Source of the DNA: Phycomyces nitens
Lineage: Eukaryota > Mucoromycota > Mucoromycetes > Mucorales > Phycomycetaceae
Direction of reading: 5' to 3'
DNA: 64,000 nucleotides
Assembly: GCA_022702545.1 (NCBI GenBank)
Contig: JAHRBC010000002.1
Coordinates: 7,936,001-8,000,000 of the forward strand
This document shows, piece by piece, positions 48,365-59,059 of the stretch. A model generated the notes under the pieces. It saw nothing but the letters and a program-made list of their open reading frames with translations, had not been told where the DNA came from and searched no databases. A program made the position numbers and the translations under genes. How positions within the stretch are numbered: the stretch's first letter is position 1; the number at the start of each line of letters is the position of its first letter.

Positions 48365-48689
48365 TCTGCGCCCAATTTTAAATCTCAGGAAATAACCATT
48401 ATTTTGACAATTTTGTATTCAAATGGAATAAAGTCAAAGAGAATTAATTGAAACACCCTAATAAATATTATGAATTATGATTATCATTATTGTTTTAAAG
48501 TCAGAAATAGTTGATAGTAATAAATTGAATCCAATTATCTTTATAATCTTCTTTTTCGCTCAATCAGCAACCCAAAGACTATGGAATCTACCATTACTTC
48601 CGAACCATTTGTTGCTAGGCAACGGCGCCTCATTTGGCTTGATTTATTGGCTACCAACATAATATTTAGCAGAGTCTCCGTCTCTTGAG

Positions 48690-50540
48690 ATCAGTACCAG
48701 CAGTAGATCATACTCCACTTCTCTGCAGTGGTTGACTTGCCAGTTTTATACCCCATGGACCACACTTTCAATCGACAACTGGTCCTTGCGCACAATATGC
48801 CGTCATCAATTTGCCTCTGCCCACAAACTATCCCTTGCAATAAACAACAACAGTTGATCCAGAAAAAGGTCATTGAATTGGTCTACGACGAACCTGGGTT
48901 TTACAGCAGCTTGTTTGTCATACCCAAGAAATATGGCGACTCACACCCAGTTTTCAATCTCAAACTTTTAAACAACTTTATACAGACCCCTCATTTCAAG
49001 ATGTAAATCCTCCAAGAAGTCATCAAGCTGATCAAACGTTGCAATTTTTGATCTCTAGATTTATCCGATGCCTTTCTCCATATATCTGCCCATCCCGAGT
49101 CCCGTACATACCTTTGGCTGCACTGGCAAGTCCAAACTTATCAACTCTGTACCACCCCTTTTGGGCTTTCTCTCGTTCTTTGGCTCTTTACCGAATGGAC
49201 CTGTATCCAGAACGTTTGTCTGAGTGCTTACTTGGATGACTGGATCAACATTGCCAAATATTCCTCTCGAGCCCTTTGGCATTCTCAATTAGTGTTACAA
49301 AAGTTGATTTCTCGGCTGTTTCATCAATCACAAGAAGCCCAGCCTTACCCCCTCGACAATCTATCAAACACCTTGGCTTGTTTAATATCCACACCACGAC
49401 CGCTCAATTACCTTAAAAGAACTTGCGGAATCTTTGTTGTAATATTCTACAAATTTTCAAACATCCTTATCAATCACTTTGTACAATTTATAGCCTTATA
49501 ATGATAATTTAGGAAGCCACCTTTGCACTGGTACCCGTACAGCTATATATACACAGAATCTTTTGTGAATGAAGAATCAAAGTGTATTATCCTTGTCTAA
49601 CTGGGACATTCCTCAGAAATTGCTCAAAAGTGTTTCAATGAGCTACTATAGTGGAAGACAAATCTACAACTTTGGAACGGGAAGAGTATTCTCTCTCAGA
49701 AACCCCAGTAAACTATCCATGTAGATGCCAGTAACAGTGGATGGTACTGCAGTCTACAGCCTCCCAATCATCAACATCAAACTACATACGGCTATTTGAC
49801 ACAGCAAGACGCTGACATGTCTATCAATTGGATAGAGCTAAAGGCTGTTTTTCTTACCGTTTAAACTTTCTCCTTTCTTAAACACATGTGGATCCCTATA
49901 CGGACAGCCAGCACTACCTTGATGGCGTATATAAACAAACAATGTGGTAATTGCTCGCTCCCTCTCATGAAATTAACCATGAACCTGTGGAAATGGTGTC
50001 TCCAATGGGGCATGGCAATTTAATCGAGCCATATCTCAGACACAACCAACACTATTACCGATTTTAAATGTCAATGACCCTACCTCTAGTGTACCACTCG
50101 ATCCAACTCCAGCTGAGAAAAAACCATGTCGACCTGTTTGCGGACAGGAACACAGCACGACTACCGAGATACATGTCTTGGATTTCTAATTTGGAAAACA
50201 TCTTTACCGACGCATTCACCATTCTTTGAAACCAGTTCCACTATCCTTATCTCAACCCACCGAGGAATCTGATCAGTCCATATATACAAAAAATCATACA
50301 GGAGACACTGGTGCGCGTGACAATGATTACGTCTTGGTGGCCCAGCTCTCTTTGGTTTCCCACGATCCAGATCCTCAGTATCTCCTCACCTCTATTACTC
50401 TACCAGTCGGCTATTGTCCTCCCAACACCCACAGCAATTTGACCAATAACAGGCAGTACCTAGAAACCTGCCGTCTAGAGCTTATTCGCTCCAAATACAA
50501 TCAATTAGAGCTAAATTCCAATATTCAAGCGATCCCCATT
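48690..50540 (+). pseudogene. Broken DIRS-like pol (RT / RNase H / C-terminal part)
   Basis: RT similarity starts near 48730 (KKVIELVYDEPGFYSSLFVI, then HPVFNLKLLNNFIQTPHFKM) and is stopped by TAA at about 49005. It resumes (SLDLSDAFLHI), has another stop at about 49048, and reaches SAYLDDWI near 49220. RNase H motifs appear near 49715 (VDASNSGW) and 49830 (INWIELKAVFL, followed by a stop). The last block, NIFTDAFTIL then a TGA (in place of an expected Trp codon), then NQFHYPYLNPPRNLISPYIQ and SWWPSSLWFPTIQ, lies at about 50200-50420. Several stops and frame changes rule out a working product. Confidence 0.65.
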
Positions 50541-53500
50541 TAACCATTGTTTGCGAGACAATCTTGAAATTATGAATTATAATCTTCTCATCCTCCCTTC
50601 CCTTTGCTGAGCTCGCTTTTAGAGATCAATTATGCAAATAAGACAATTATATTCAATTTATTACTAGTAACTTTTTATGGTCTGAATATAAAAAAAAAGG
50701 AATAATAATCATATTTCATAATTCGTACTTTTATGCCCAAGCATCCAGTGGGTTGCAAAGAGCGTCTGCATTTTTCTAATTAAGCGATCCTAATTCTGGG
50801 ATACCATTAAATCTACACGGCAGAAAGCAAGTCACTATATGAATTAACAAGAGTATTGTAATAAATAGATATACCCAACTCGGGAATGTTGTTGTTTTAT
50901 GCCCCTTATTTGTTTATTTCTTGTAAATAATATTGTCTCTCAATAAAGCAACTTGTGATTCAAAACATATACTATAACAAGAGCTGTTCGTGACTGGAAC
51001 TGGGGGGTAACTTCTATTTAATTGGCGGGGCTTTGGGTGGGTCCCATTTTGAGGTAACCATATGCTAGGCTCGATACAAACCTTGTATCCACCAGGTTTA
51101 TCCTATAATAATCATAAAAAAACTTCTTTTCTTTTTAATCTCTAGGCAAACAGCTCTAAAAATTCGACCTATCTTGTAGTGTTTTAAAATCAAGTTTCAT
51201 TAGATATCTCCTTTTCTGTGCCTTGAGATGTTCTCATATATTCTTTGGAAACGTGACAAAGTAGACTGTTGTCATCGTGCTTGTAGCTCAATAGTTATAT
51301 TTGGCTTTCAAAAAGCACAATACTTATAACTCTAGTGAAATTTTCATAGTCTTTAGTAGCATGATGTCACAAGCCAAGAATAAATAAATAAACTATGGAA
51401 GGCGGTAGTAGTGTAATTATAGTTCTCAACCGATCTACAACTTCTCTTAACAAGACCACTACCCCCTCCACAAACTTGATTACGGCTGATCAATCCAGTA
51501 ATAATTACCTGTTTGATAAATGTCCAAAGGGTTTTTAAGAGCATAGTGTAGAATATCGAGACAAGGCGAAATTAAAGGAGCACAAGCTCAATAGTACACC
51601 TTGATGCTTTTGTTAATTTGTGAATACAATGATATTGGATATCTTTAAATACCTTTACATGACACTACTCCTCTTGAGACATGCTGTACTTTGTCTAATA
51701 TTGTGTCCATAAGTAATCGACAGCTATTTCCAACCAGAAAAAAAGGCAGTATAATGAGTATAGGAAAAATATAGGCACCATGTTAAAAAAGACACTGCTA
51801 CTAATAATAACCTAAAGTTTGTTTAAGTAATTGCTCTTTACTCTTAATATTTTAAAGTAATTATAAATTTAGTAATTTTAAACAAAAATATGGATCTCTC
51901 ATTATTGAAAATATCAAACTATATACCGTATAATACTTTTTCTTGAGAATAAGCAACATTAAATCCAAGTATCCATAAAAAAACTTTTTTGTAATATTTG
52001 GATAATTAGCATATCCCAAGGCTTTGCTTGATATCCCATTTAAAAAAAAAGGAAATTTAGGAATTAGCGTTTTAAAAATATCATGATGGAACTAGGCAAA
52101 TAAATTGAACCAGAATTACTAATTATAGTGATGCCACTTTGTTTCGAAACTCTTGATAATTCTTTTGGTTTTGGAAATGTCAAGGATTTCTCTATCGAAT
52201 TCAACTCGGACAAATAAGATGATAAATATATACACTATTAAACTACTTTATTCGGTGTGTCATATAACTACTAGTATCTATACTATTCAGTTCATAATTT
52301 TTGGGTTTTTACCTATCTTTCCCTCTTGTCTTTTAATATTTTTATTTTATTTTTGGTCGAATTTTAGAGACATTAATATTCAAGTCAACAAGACTAATCA
52401 ATAAAAGCACACCTGTAGCCAAATTATAGAATGTATTTTCCAATGTTCTAGTACTTACTACACCTATTCATCCAAGATATCTTGTTATATTCTATTTATG
52501 TTAATATGAAAGACAACTTTATTTGTAGGAAAAGTTTGCCTTTATCAAGAAATTATGTTGATCTTTTATAAATTTATTAGATGTTGTTTTATTCTTTATC
52601 TCGAAATAATAATACAAAACAATTATTTACTAGCATCTCTCACTACAAAATTCTAAGGGTATTATGTAGATAAAACTTATAAAATAAGCTACTTAATTGT
52701 GTAGTTTTACTATGCTTTTGGTAATATATAATCGTGATCCGTAGTAGACTAAAAAGATATGGGGGTGAACTGAATCAGCCTACCTACTGGTGTACAAGAA
52801 TCCATTGTAGAATATTTAAATGTCCTCAAACAGTGCAAAACTTAAATATACATTGTAGCCACAATATATTCCTAGTTGCTCTACCCTTTTTTGCATTGTA
52901 TTTTACGATACACAGACAGTTTGTGTCAGGGGAGATTGACCACTTACAAACAACCAGTTTTATCTTTCATTATATTTTATAGTAGGCTTTATAGTATATT
53001 TTAACAGTCCATCAAGGATGATTGTAGACTATTGCAAGCTAACTGTAGTTATTCTATGCAAACAAGCCTCCCTGGTTTGTTGTTTTTTTAGAGCAATAGA
53101 TTCTGAAAATTTTTATTTTTCGTTTTATTTGATAAAAAAATTCATTTGCGCTATATATTCTAGTCTCTAGATTGTTTCTTTGGTATATCTATTCTACCAA
53201 TCGATATTTCTTGGTTGGCACCATGAACTGGTTCTTAATAGAGCCAGGATACTTACCTAGCTGAGAGAAAGCCAATACTGTCTAAAAGTAAAAGAGAAGA
53301 TTGTTAGTAAATAATTTTTATATAAACCATTTATTCTTATACTTACATTTTTAATCTAATAAACAGAACATTTGATAGACTCTCTATAATATAGCAACAA
53401 ATGATTATTGTCTAATAGATATATATTATATTTGTAGATAGGCAATATATAATACTAAAATATTGATTTACTTACAAGATATAGCCATTGGAATGGCCAG

Positions 53501-54032
53501 ATAATTTCAATTTGGAATCCATATAAGACCTTAGCCAGACATCTGTGATAGATGTTATTAAAGAGGACATATTTATAATATAAAAAGTTTACCAGAATAT
53601 TATATTGAGATAGATAGAAAAATAGAATTTGTGGCTATATATAAAAGAGTGATTTAGTTAATAAAAAATAGCTTTAGCATAATATGATCTTATCTTTGGA
53701 TATACAGCCAAGTGTAATAGAGAGCCTCATAATATATTTATAAGCAGTTACCTATGAATAATAAAATATATTGAGTAAAAAATATATTTACAAGAGAAAG
53801 AAAAGAATTAATTACCAGAGTATTTTGCGGTAATATTTAGGCACAAAAGAATATAAAAAATAAAAAGGAAAAACAAATACTTTGTATTAAAAGGCTGTTT
53901 GACCCTGATAAAATGCGGGCAATAAAAATGATAATCCAAAAGAATATGCCTGCCGTCATTTTCATATCTTTGTAATTTATAGTTTATTAGGTTGAAAAAG
54001 ATGTCTTGATATAGAACAAGAGTGTATACAAT
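50541..54032. other. 3.5-kb AT-rich, gene-poor DNA
   Basis: Very AT-rich with many short frames and no homology recognised. Between 53250 and 53760 the minus strand has several GTAAGT donor-like and TTTAG/TATAG acceptor-like signals spaced like short exons, but the frames can be joined in more than one way and I cannot name a product. Confidence 0.45.
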
Positions 54033-54070
54033 AGGGGTATTCAGACGTAAAAGTAGAAAACTAAAATCAA
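54033..54070 (+). repeat. Left terminal inverted repeat (38 bp)
   Basis: Begins AGGGGTATTCAGACG and is an exact inverted match of 57131-57168. Its first 18 bp after the A recur inverted at 54095-54112, so the left end can fold into a hairpin on its own. Confidence 0.9.
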
Positions 54071-54094
54071 AATTGCTATAGCCAATCACATTGA

Positions 54095-54112
54095 TTTACG
54101 TCTGAATACCCC
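54095..54112 (-). repeat. Inverted copy of the TIR tip, subterminal
   Basis: Exact 18-bp inverted match to 54034-54051, 43 bp inside the element. There is no equivalent second tip at the right end. Confidence 0.85.
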
Positions 54113-54253
54113 CGGTTAAGAACAAATTCAAATTTTGGAAAGTCTTCGCTGTCTGAATATACATTTAATGTGCGCTCCTATTAGATGTGACGTAAATACT
54201 GATTATCATTTGCATTATTTGTTTCTTTCTTTCTGACAATTTTTATACTCAAA

Positions 54254-55266
54254 ATGAACAACACCAACAGCCCCAACAGCCCCAACATCAGTTTTGGTGT
54301 CTTTCGCCCAAAGGCAGTTATACAGTACTCCCCTTGGATTAAAGAAGATGGTGGACAAGATGGATTGACTCCCATTGGAAGATTACTCCATTTCTTGCTA
54401 AAAGATGGAGGCGATAACTTGGAGAAGTACCTTGGTGGCCGCAAGAATGGAGTTACATTTAAGACTTCTAAGGCTGCAATCATCAACCAATGCCATCAGT
54501 ATTTCTTGGAACAAGGTGTTGAGAGACCATCTACCCAGATCAAAGCAAGATTAGGAACATTGATCATGAAGCAGTATCGTGAGGCTTATTGTGTGTGGGC
54601 ACAAAGTGGAGAAGGGGCTCTTGGAGAAGGATCTTCTCAAACTGGAAGACAAGAGTTTGAGAGTAAGTTGAAGTAAATATGAAAAATCTGGAATAACTAT
54701 TAAATATATTATATATTTTAGAGCATCTCAATAGTCTTTGCCCTGAATTCTTTCGGTTGAAAGAGATCATGGGATCGAGAAAGACAGCATCTCCTGGAGT
54801 GAGAAACAGCAATGATCCTGTGGCTGTTTCTGAAGAGGTTGAGGTAGATGAAGATGAGGAGAATGAGGAGAATGTTGCTGAGTCTTCTGACTCCAACACT
54901 GGCATGAGCAAGAGACAATCGGAGGGCAAGAAGAGAGAATTTGACATATCAAAATTTACTGAAGAGATCAGGGAAAGATCGAAAAACAGCATTGCAGCCT
55001 TTGGAGATGCTGTAAGAAACTACCAAGAAGAGAAGCTTGTTGTTGAACAGCACATCAAAGAGAAGAAGGTAGCTCTCAAAGAGCAGCATTGGGAGAAAAA
55101 AAGGGCTTCCAAGGAACAGCACAGAGAGAAGAAGAGGGCTGCCTTAGCCAAGAAAGATCAGTATATCTTGAGAGAGAAAACTATCTTTAAGATGGCCAAG
55201 GCACTCAACTGGTCTGAAGAGAAACTTGAAAAGAAGCTCACAGATCTTAATAGTATTTTCGATTAA
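54254..55266 (+). CDS. Harbinger Myb/SANT-like DNA-binding protein
   Basis: Two exons, 54254-54662 and 54722-55266, around a 59-bp intron (GTAAGT...TTTTAG) with an in-phase Lys join. Product about 317 residues. The N-terminal half has a Trp/Leu-rich helical DNA-binding region (YSPWIKEDGG, RPSTQIKARLGTLIMKQYRE) and HLNSLCPEFFRLKEIMGSRK, a block typical of the Myb-like partner of Harbinger transposases, with which it cooperates in nuclear import and end binding. The second half is acidic (EEVEVDEDEENEEN) and then a long charged coiled coil (KEQHWEKKRASKEQHREKKR). The frame is intact, unlike the transposase. Confidence 0.75.
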
Positions 55267-55440
55267 ATACTCTGACCTTTGCACATAAATGGATATAGAA
55301 TAATGTCTTTTGGATATCATGTTTAGTATTTATGTAAGTATTTCAATTATGTCTTTGTTTTGCTTTGTTGGATATTGAATATTTTTATTATATGTATAAG
55401 TTAGAGCAAAAGAGAAAGAAAAAATTACGAAGATGTATGA

Positions 55441-56871
55441 TTAATTACCAAGAAGATAATCATATCCATTGTGCTGCAGCACAACTGTCTTCAACCTGTC
55501 GTACTTGGCACGGCCAGACTCGGAATTGTTGCCTGCAACATCGTCGTCGTCATCGTCACCAGGACTCTCTCCATTCTCATTCTCACTTGCCTCTGCTCCT
55601 GCGTTCCCAAGACCATCCCAGTACATCCTCATGTTGATGGTGAGCTCGTCATCATCTTGGTCAATCAAGAAATTGTTCAAGATGACGCACACCTCAATCC
55701 AGGAATTGACCATCTGGATATCATCAGTGGTTGTCATCCGTACCGGGATGGCCTTGAGAGAATAAAACCTCTCTTTCAAGATTCCGAATGCATGTTCAAT
55801 CTTGATCCTCATCATAGCAATGTAGGTGTTGAACTTCTGGTCTGAGATGCTCATCGGCTGGTTTCTTGGCTTCTTTCGGATTGGGACCACATGGCTTGTG
55901 GCCATATACCCTCCATCAGCCAAGACACACTGATCTCCCGAAAAGTATCTCTCAGGGTGCATCCCAAAGCTTGACTCTCTAAAGACACGCATGTCATGAC
56001 TGGACCCAAAGTATCCGGTCGAGGTATACCGGATCTTCTTGTTGTGGTCACAAATGGCCAGCGTGTTGACACAATAGTCAGATTTTCAACTGAAGTACTC
56101 TTCTCTCTCGCACGAAGGAGCGTTTGCGAGAGTGAAGGTACACCCGTCCAAGAAGCCAATTACGTCCGGGAACCCAAACGGCGTCTTGTTCTTCTCGGCA
56201 ATCTCAGCCTTCTCTAACTTGCCAGGCCAGAAAAGAAATTGATCTTTCATTGACAAGATCACATCAAAGAAACGAGTGGTAAATGCTGGGATGCTTCCTG
56301 CTAATAAGTGCATAACAATCAAATTAATCTAATAATCCCAGAAAATAGAAAGTAACAATGCAGATTACTTACAGGAAACTCCAGACCGACGAGCAAGTCT
56401 GCCACAGGAAGACCCATTCCCACAGCTTCCCAGTCTCTCCAGGACAACTGCAATCTGGAGCCTGACATCAGTTTGCCTCGACTTGCCGGTTGACTGGTAA
56501 AGGGGATGATCCCTGACCATCTCGTAAAGCTTTTTGAATGAGCCTCTGCTCATTCGAACTTCTTCCAGGAACCCCTTGTCATCAACCTTTTCCAAGAAGT
56601 CAAGCTTTTTGTGCTTTGTCACGAGCTTAAGCACTGTGTTCTGCCCCTTGTAGAGGTATTTTTTGGACTCGATAGGCTCTTGAGAGCTTCCGCCCAACTC
56701 GTACTCAAGAAACTGTCAGTAAGCATTAAGGGTTGTCTCGACAATGTCGACGCCTTTGCCAGTGTAAATTCCTGCCATTTCCACAATAAGGCCTTCAACT
56801 GTTTCATTTGTAAAGCAGCGTCCATCCTCCAAATTCTTGATAGATTATTGCCTTGCAGAGTATCTAGGCAT
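55441..56871 (-). pseudogene. Harbinger DDE transposase, interrupted
   Basis: Minus strand. A possible ATG at 56869-56871 (MPRYSARQ) is followed by in-frame TAA and then TGA (about 56715); the main frame resumes at about 56712 (QFLEYELGGSS). An intron with donor GTAAGT near 56364 joins RRSGVS to SGSIPAFTTRFFDVIL. A further TGA lies at about 56083 after REEYFS. The three catalytic acids of the DDE_Tnp_4 fold are present: Asp in GFLDGCTF, Asp in GSSHDMRVF and Glu in KIEHAFGILKERF. It ends with an Asp-rich tail and GYDYLLGN at 55441. The first two stops might be removed by an unseen intron, but the third cannot. Confidence 0.75.
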
Positions 56872-57024
56872 GTTGAAAGTAGTAATAGAAGAAGCAAAGT
56901 AAAGCATATAATTATTTTATAAAATATTTATCTCTTTGCTGGTATTATCTTATTTGGTGGCATGGATCATTTATTATTTAAATCGACGCACCTATCAGAG
57001 AAAATTAGTCGATTTTTGGTCATT

Positions 57025-57067
57025 TCTAAAAATTTGGTCTTTCAAATTCAAGGACCAAATTTTTAGA
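57025..57067. repeat. Subterminal hairpin in the right end of the Harbinger element
   Basis: Perfect 15-bp arms, 57025-57039 and 57053-57067, around a 13-bp loop, about 65 bp inside the right TIR. It could be a transposase or Myb-protein binding site or simple AT palindrome. Confidence 0.75.
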
Positions 57068-57130
57068 ATGGACTAAAAGTTGACCAAAACTGATTTGCCC
57101 AATCAGATTGGATAAAAGTGATTACGTAAA

Positions 57131-57168
57131 TTGATTTTAGTTTTCTACTTTTACGTCTGAATACCCCT
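57131..57168 (-). repeat. Right terminal inverted repeat (38 bp)
   Basis: Exact inverted match of 54033-54070, followed by the AAT direct repeat. Confidence 0.9.
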
Positions 57169-57554
57169 AATGCTGTTAAATAATAATAAAACTATAAGAC
57201 AATTTATTATCTTCAGTCAACTTATTTACTTGCAAGCATACTGGTCATATTTCTCTTCCTTCTTATGAGAATAAACATGATAATAATTGATTTGTTTATT
57301 ATTTCTACTCCAATTAATTTAATGATATAGTTACAAGAAGTAGAAATAAATCACAAACAAATATCATATATAAAAGGCTTTACTTTATTATTCTATCCAA
57401 TAGAACATATTGAATAATATAATCGCCGTCAAAAATAAAAAAGTTTATTATGTTTAACTTCAGTCTACTAATGGTAAGATAATATAGTAGTTTGCTATGA
57501 ATGAAACCACTCAATTTTTGTAGTGGTACCTGATTATCTGGGTTATTATTTGCT
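57169..57554. other. AT-rich spacer between Harbinger element and solo LTR
   Basis: About 390 bp with no recognisable coding or RNA gene. Confidence 0.4.
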
Positions 57555-57569
57555 ATGTCAACTCTGACA

Positions 57570-57592
57570 GATAGCCTAGATCAGGAACGACA
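57570..57592 (-). repeat. Inverted LTR tip, head-to-head with LTR copy 1
   Basis: Reverse complement of the first 22-23 bp of the Ty3 LTR, separated from LTR copy 1 by ATAG (57593-57596). Together they form a near-perfect hairpin of about 24 bp per arm. Confidence 0.85.
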
Positions 57593-57596
57593 ATAG

Positions 57597-57913
57597 TGTT
57601 GTTCTTGATCTAGGCTATCTTCCAATTCACTGTAAACATAGTCGAATTGGTCAAGCTTTAATACACAGGAGTATTCAAAATAAGAGAGAGGATAAAAGAT
57701 AATTTTTATTGTTTTGAATTTGGATATCTTATATAGTTTTCTAAATGATTATTCATCTTTGACTACACTGAAGAGGTGTCTAATGTTCTTACAAAATTAT
57801 TATAAACGGATTACAAATTTCTGTAATTACAAACAGATGAATAATCATTTCAAATCATGCCTCATTTGTAAAGACAAGTCACTAGAGCTTGTTTCACCAA
57901 AATTAGGCACGAC
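57597..57913 (+). repeat. Solo LTR, copy 1 (diverged)
   Basis: Matches the element's LTRs over almost the full length, with at least three substitutions in the first 60 bp (TGTTGTTCTTG for TGTCGTTCCTG; CATAG for CGTAG), and lacks the final A. No internal element sequence adjoins it. The expected ATAG duplication is on the left only, so the right flank has been rearranged. Written here in the + direction of the sequence; it lies in the same relative direction as the LTRs of the full element. Confidence 0.8.
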
Positions 57914-58303
57914 TGTCAGAGTTGACATCGGTGACCAAAATCGGCTCTTAATAGGTAACCAGTAATGGTTGACCTTGTTGGGTAAACACTCAGACCTTGC
58001 CGATTGGTCTTCTTGCATATGTTTTGGAAAATGTCTCAAATGTCTCAAATGTCTTAGATTGCGAATATCTTGTCAGTATATCCTACTGGACAATCATCAT
58101 CTAAGACATATTAACATAGCTATACATTTAGCCTTAAATCCGATTATATTTTGTATAAATAGTAAAAGGATTTGTATCAATAAAAAGTATCTATCTATTA
58201 CCTAAAAACTATTCTTTGAACTTGACGATCCCCAGTGGTATTGATTCTGCGACTTAGTTACAAGTGCCAGAAAAGAAATACCAGATCGATACCTGACACG
58301 ACA
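57914..58303. other. Spacer between solo LTR and full Ty3 element
   Basis: About 390 bp starting TGTCAGAG and ending CTGACACGACA. Its ends have weak inverted similarity to each other (TGTCAG/CTGACA), so it could be an older, diverged repeat unit. No coding or RNA gene seen. Confidence 0.35.
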
Positions 58304-58307
58304 ATAG

Positions 58308-58625
58308 TGTCGTTCCTGATCTAGGCTATCTTCCAATTCACTGTAAACGTAGTCGAATTGGTCAAGCTTTAATACACAGGAGTATTCAAAATAAGAGAGA
58401 GGATAAAAGATAATTTTTATTGTTTTGAATTTGGATATCTTATATAGTTTTCTAAATGATTATTCATCTTTGACTACACTGAAGAGGTGTCTAATGTTCT
58501 TACAAAATTATTATAAACGGATTACAAATTTCTGTAATTACAAACAGATGAATAATCATTTCAAATCATGCCTCATTTGTAAAGACAAGTCACTAGAGCT
58601 TGTTTCACCAAAATTAGGCACGACA
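58308..58625 (-). repeat. 3' LTR of the Ty3 element
   Basis: 318 bp, TGTCG...CGACA as read on the plus strand. The pol reading frame runs into it on the minus strand and ends there at about 58573. Confidence 0.93.
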
Positions 58626-59059
58626 TCACCCCTTCCGAAACTGTTGATAGTCCTCGATCAACCAAGGGAGAGTCCAAAAGAGCAAGTGGCAAGGAAGAGG
58701 TAGGATTAATGGACAAGTCATGACGCATTTGGGAGCGAGAAACAGTGGGGTGGTACCAAGTCTTGTCAAAATCGTTAGATTTTGCAATTTTCAACCGATC
58801 AGCATGAACCCAAGACTTGTAAGGGACACCTTCCACAGTGGTAATCTTGTAAATATTGGTGTCAGGGTTCTTGTCTACCACAATATACGGGCCCATCCAG
58901 TTATACTCGAGACCAAACTTGTTCTCATGACGAAGTAACAAGTATTCACCAATGGCAAATTGATGCGGTTTCATGATCGAATCCCAGCGGTCCTTGTCTT
59001 GTTGACTGATATTAGTTACACGAGCTTCGGCATCTTGGCGAGCTTGACGAAGTTGGCGC
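58573..59059 (-). pseudogene. Out-of-frame C-terminal part of Ty3 integrase
   Basis: Continues the pol protein in another frame: DRWDSIMKPHQFAIGEYLLL and then the GPY/F module YNWMGPYIVVDKNPDTNIYK, ending inside the 3' LTR. It joins the main pol frame at a run of five A (59060-59064; T on the coding strand), where one base appears to be missing. There is no chromodomain after the GPY/F module. Without this part the integrase would lack its C-terminal domain. A homopolymer sequencing error is the alternative to a real deletion. Confidence 0.75.
58626..58637 (-). other. Polypurine tract (plus-strand primer)
   Basis: On the minus strand CGGAAGGGGTGA lies directly before the 3' LTR. Position and purine content fit the plus-strand primer of an LTR retrotransposon. 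Confidence 0.7.

Larger units (their letters stand above)
47102..50540 (+). mobile_element. DIRS-like retroelement relic
   Basis: An ordered gag-like ORF, reverse transcriptase, RNase H and a C-terminal pol segment, all on the plus strand. The RT keeps SAYLDDWI, the DIRS-type YLDD box, and FYSSLFVIPKK; RNase H keeps INWIELKAVFL; the downstream segment keeps TDAFTIL and ITSWWPSSLWFPTIQ, typical of DIRS1-type pol. The pol part is interrupted by several stops. No tyrosine recombinase and no split or inverted terminal repeats were found, so the borders are those of the coding remains only. Confidence 0.65.
54033..57168. mobile_element. PIF/Harbinger DNA transposon
   Basis: A 3136-bp element bounded by 38-bp perfect terminal inverted repeats (54033-54070 and 57131-57168) and flanked by a 3-bp direct repeat AAT (54030-54032 and 57169-57171). 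It carries the two ORFs of the superfamily in convergent orientation: a Myb/SANT-like protein on plus and a DDE transposase on minus. A 3-bp duplication is normal for Harbinger, though TTA/TAA is the usual sequence. The transposase is interrupted by stops, so this copy is probably non-autonomous. Confidence 0.85.
57555..57928. repeat. 16-bp inverted repeat flanking the solo LTR
   Basis: Arms 57555-57570 and 57913-57928 are exact reverse complements. They enclose the 4-bp ATAG, an inverted 18-bp LTR tip, a second ATAG and LTR copy 1. The similarity stops at the inner and outer edges of the 16 bp. Confidence 0.85.

Noticed and set aside
50226..50543. 105-codon ORF MKPVPLSLSQPTEE... as a separate gene
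   Set aside because: It is a shadow frame; the adjacent frame carries the DIRS-type pol block ending SWWPSSLWFPTIQ with one stop.
57714..57965. An almost identical ORF of about 67 codons (MNLDILYSFLNDYSSL...) occurs three times, at 57714, 58425 and 63473
   Set aside because: It lies inside the LTR and is repeated only because the LTR is repeated. LTR identity is due to recent copying, so conservation says nothing about coding. It also runs antisense to the element.
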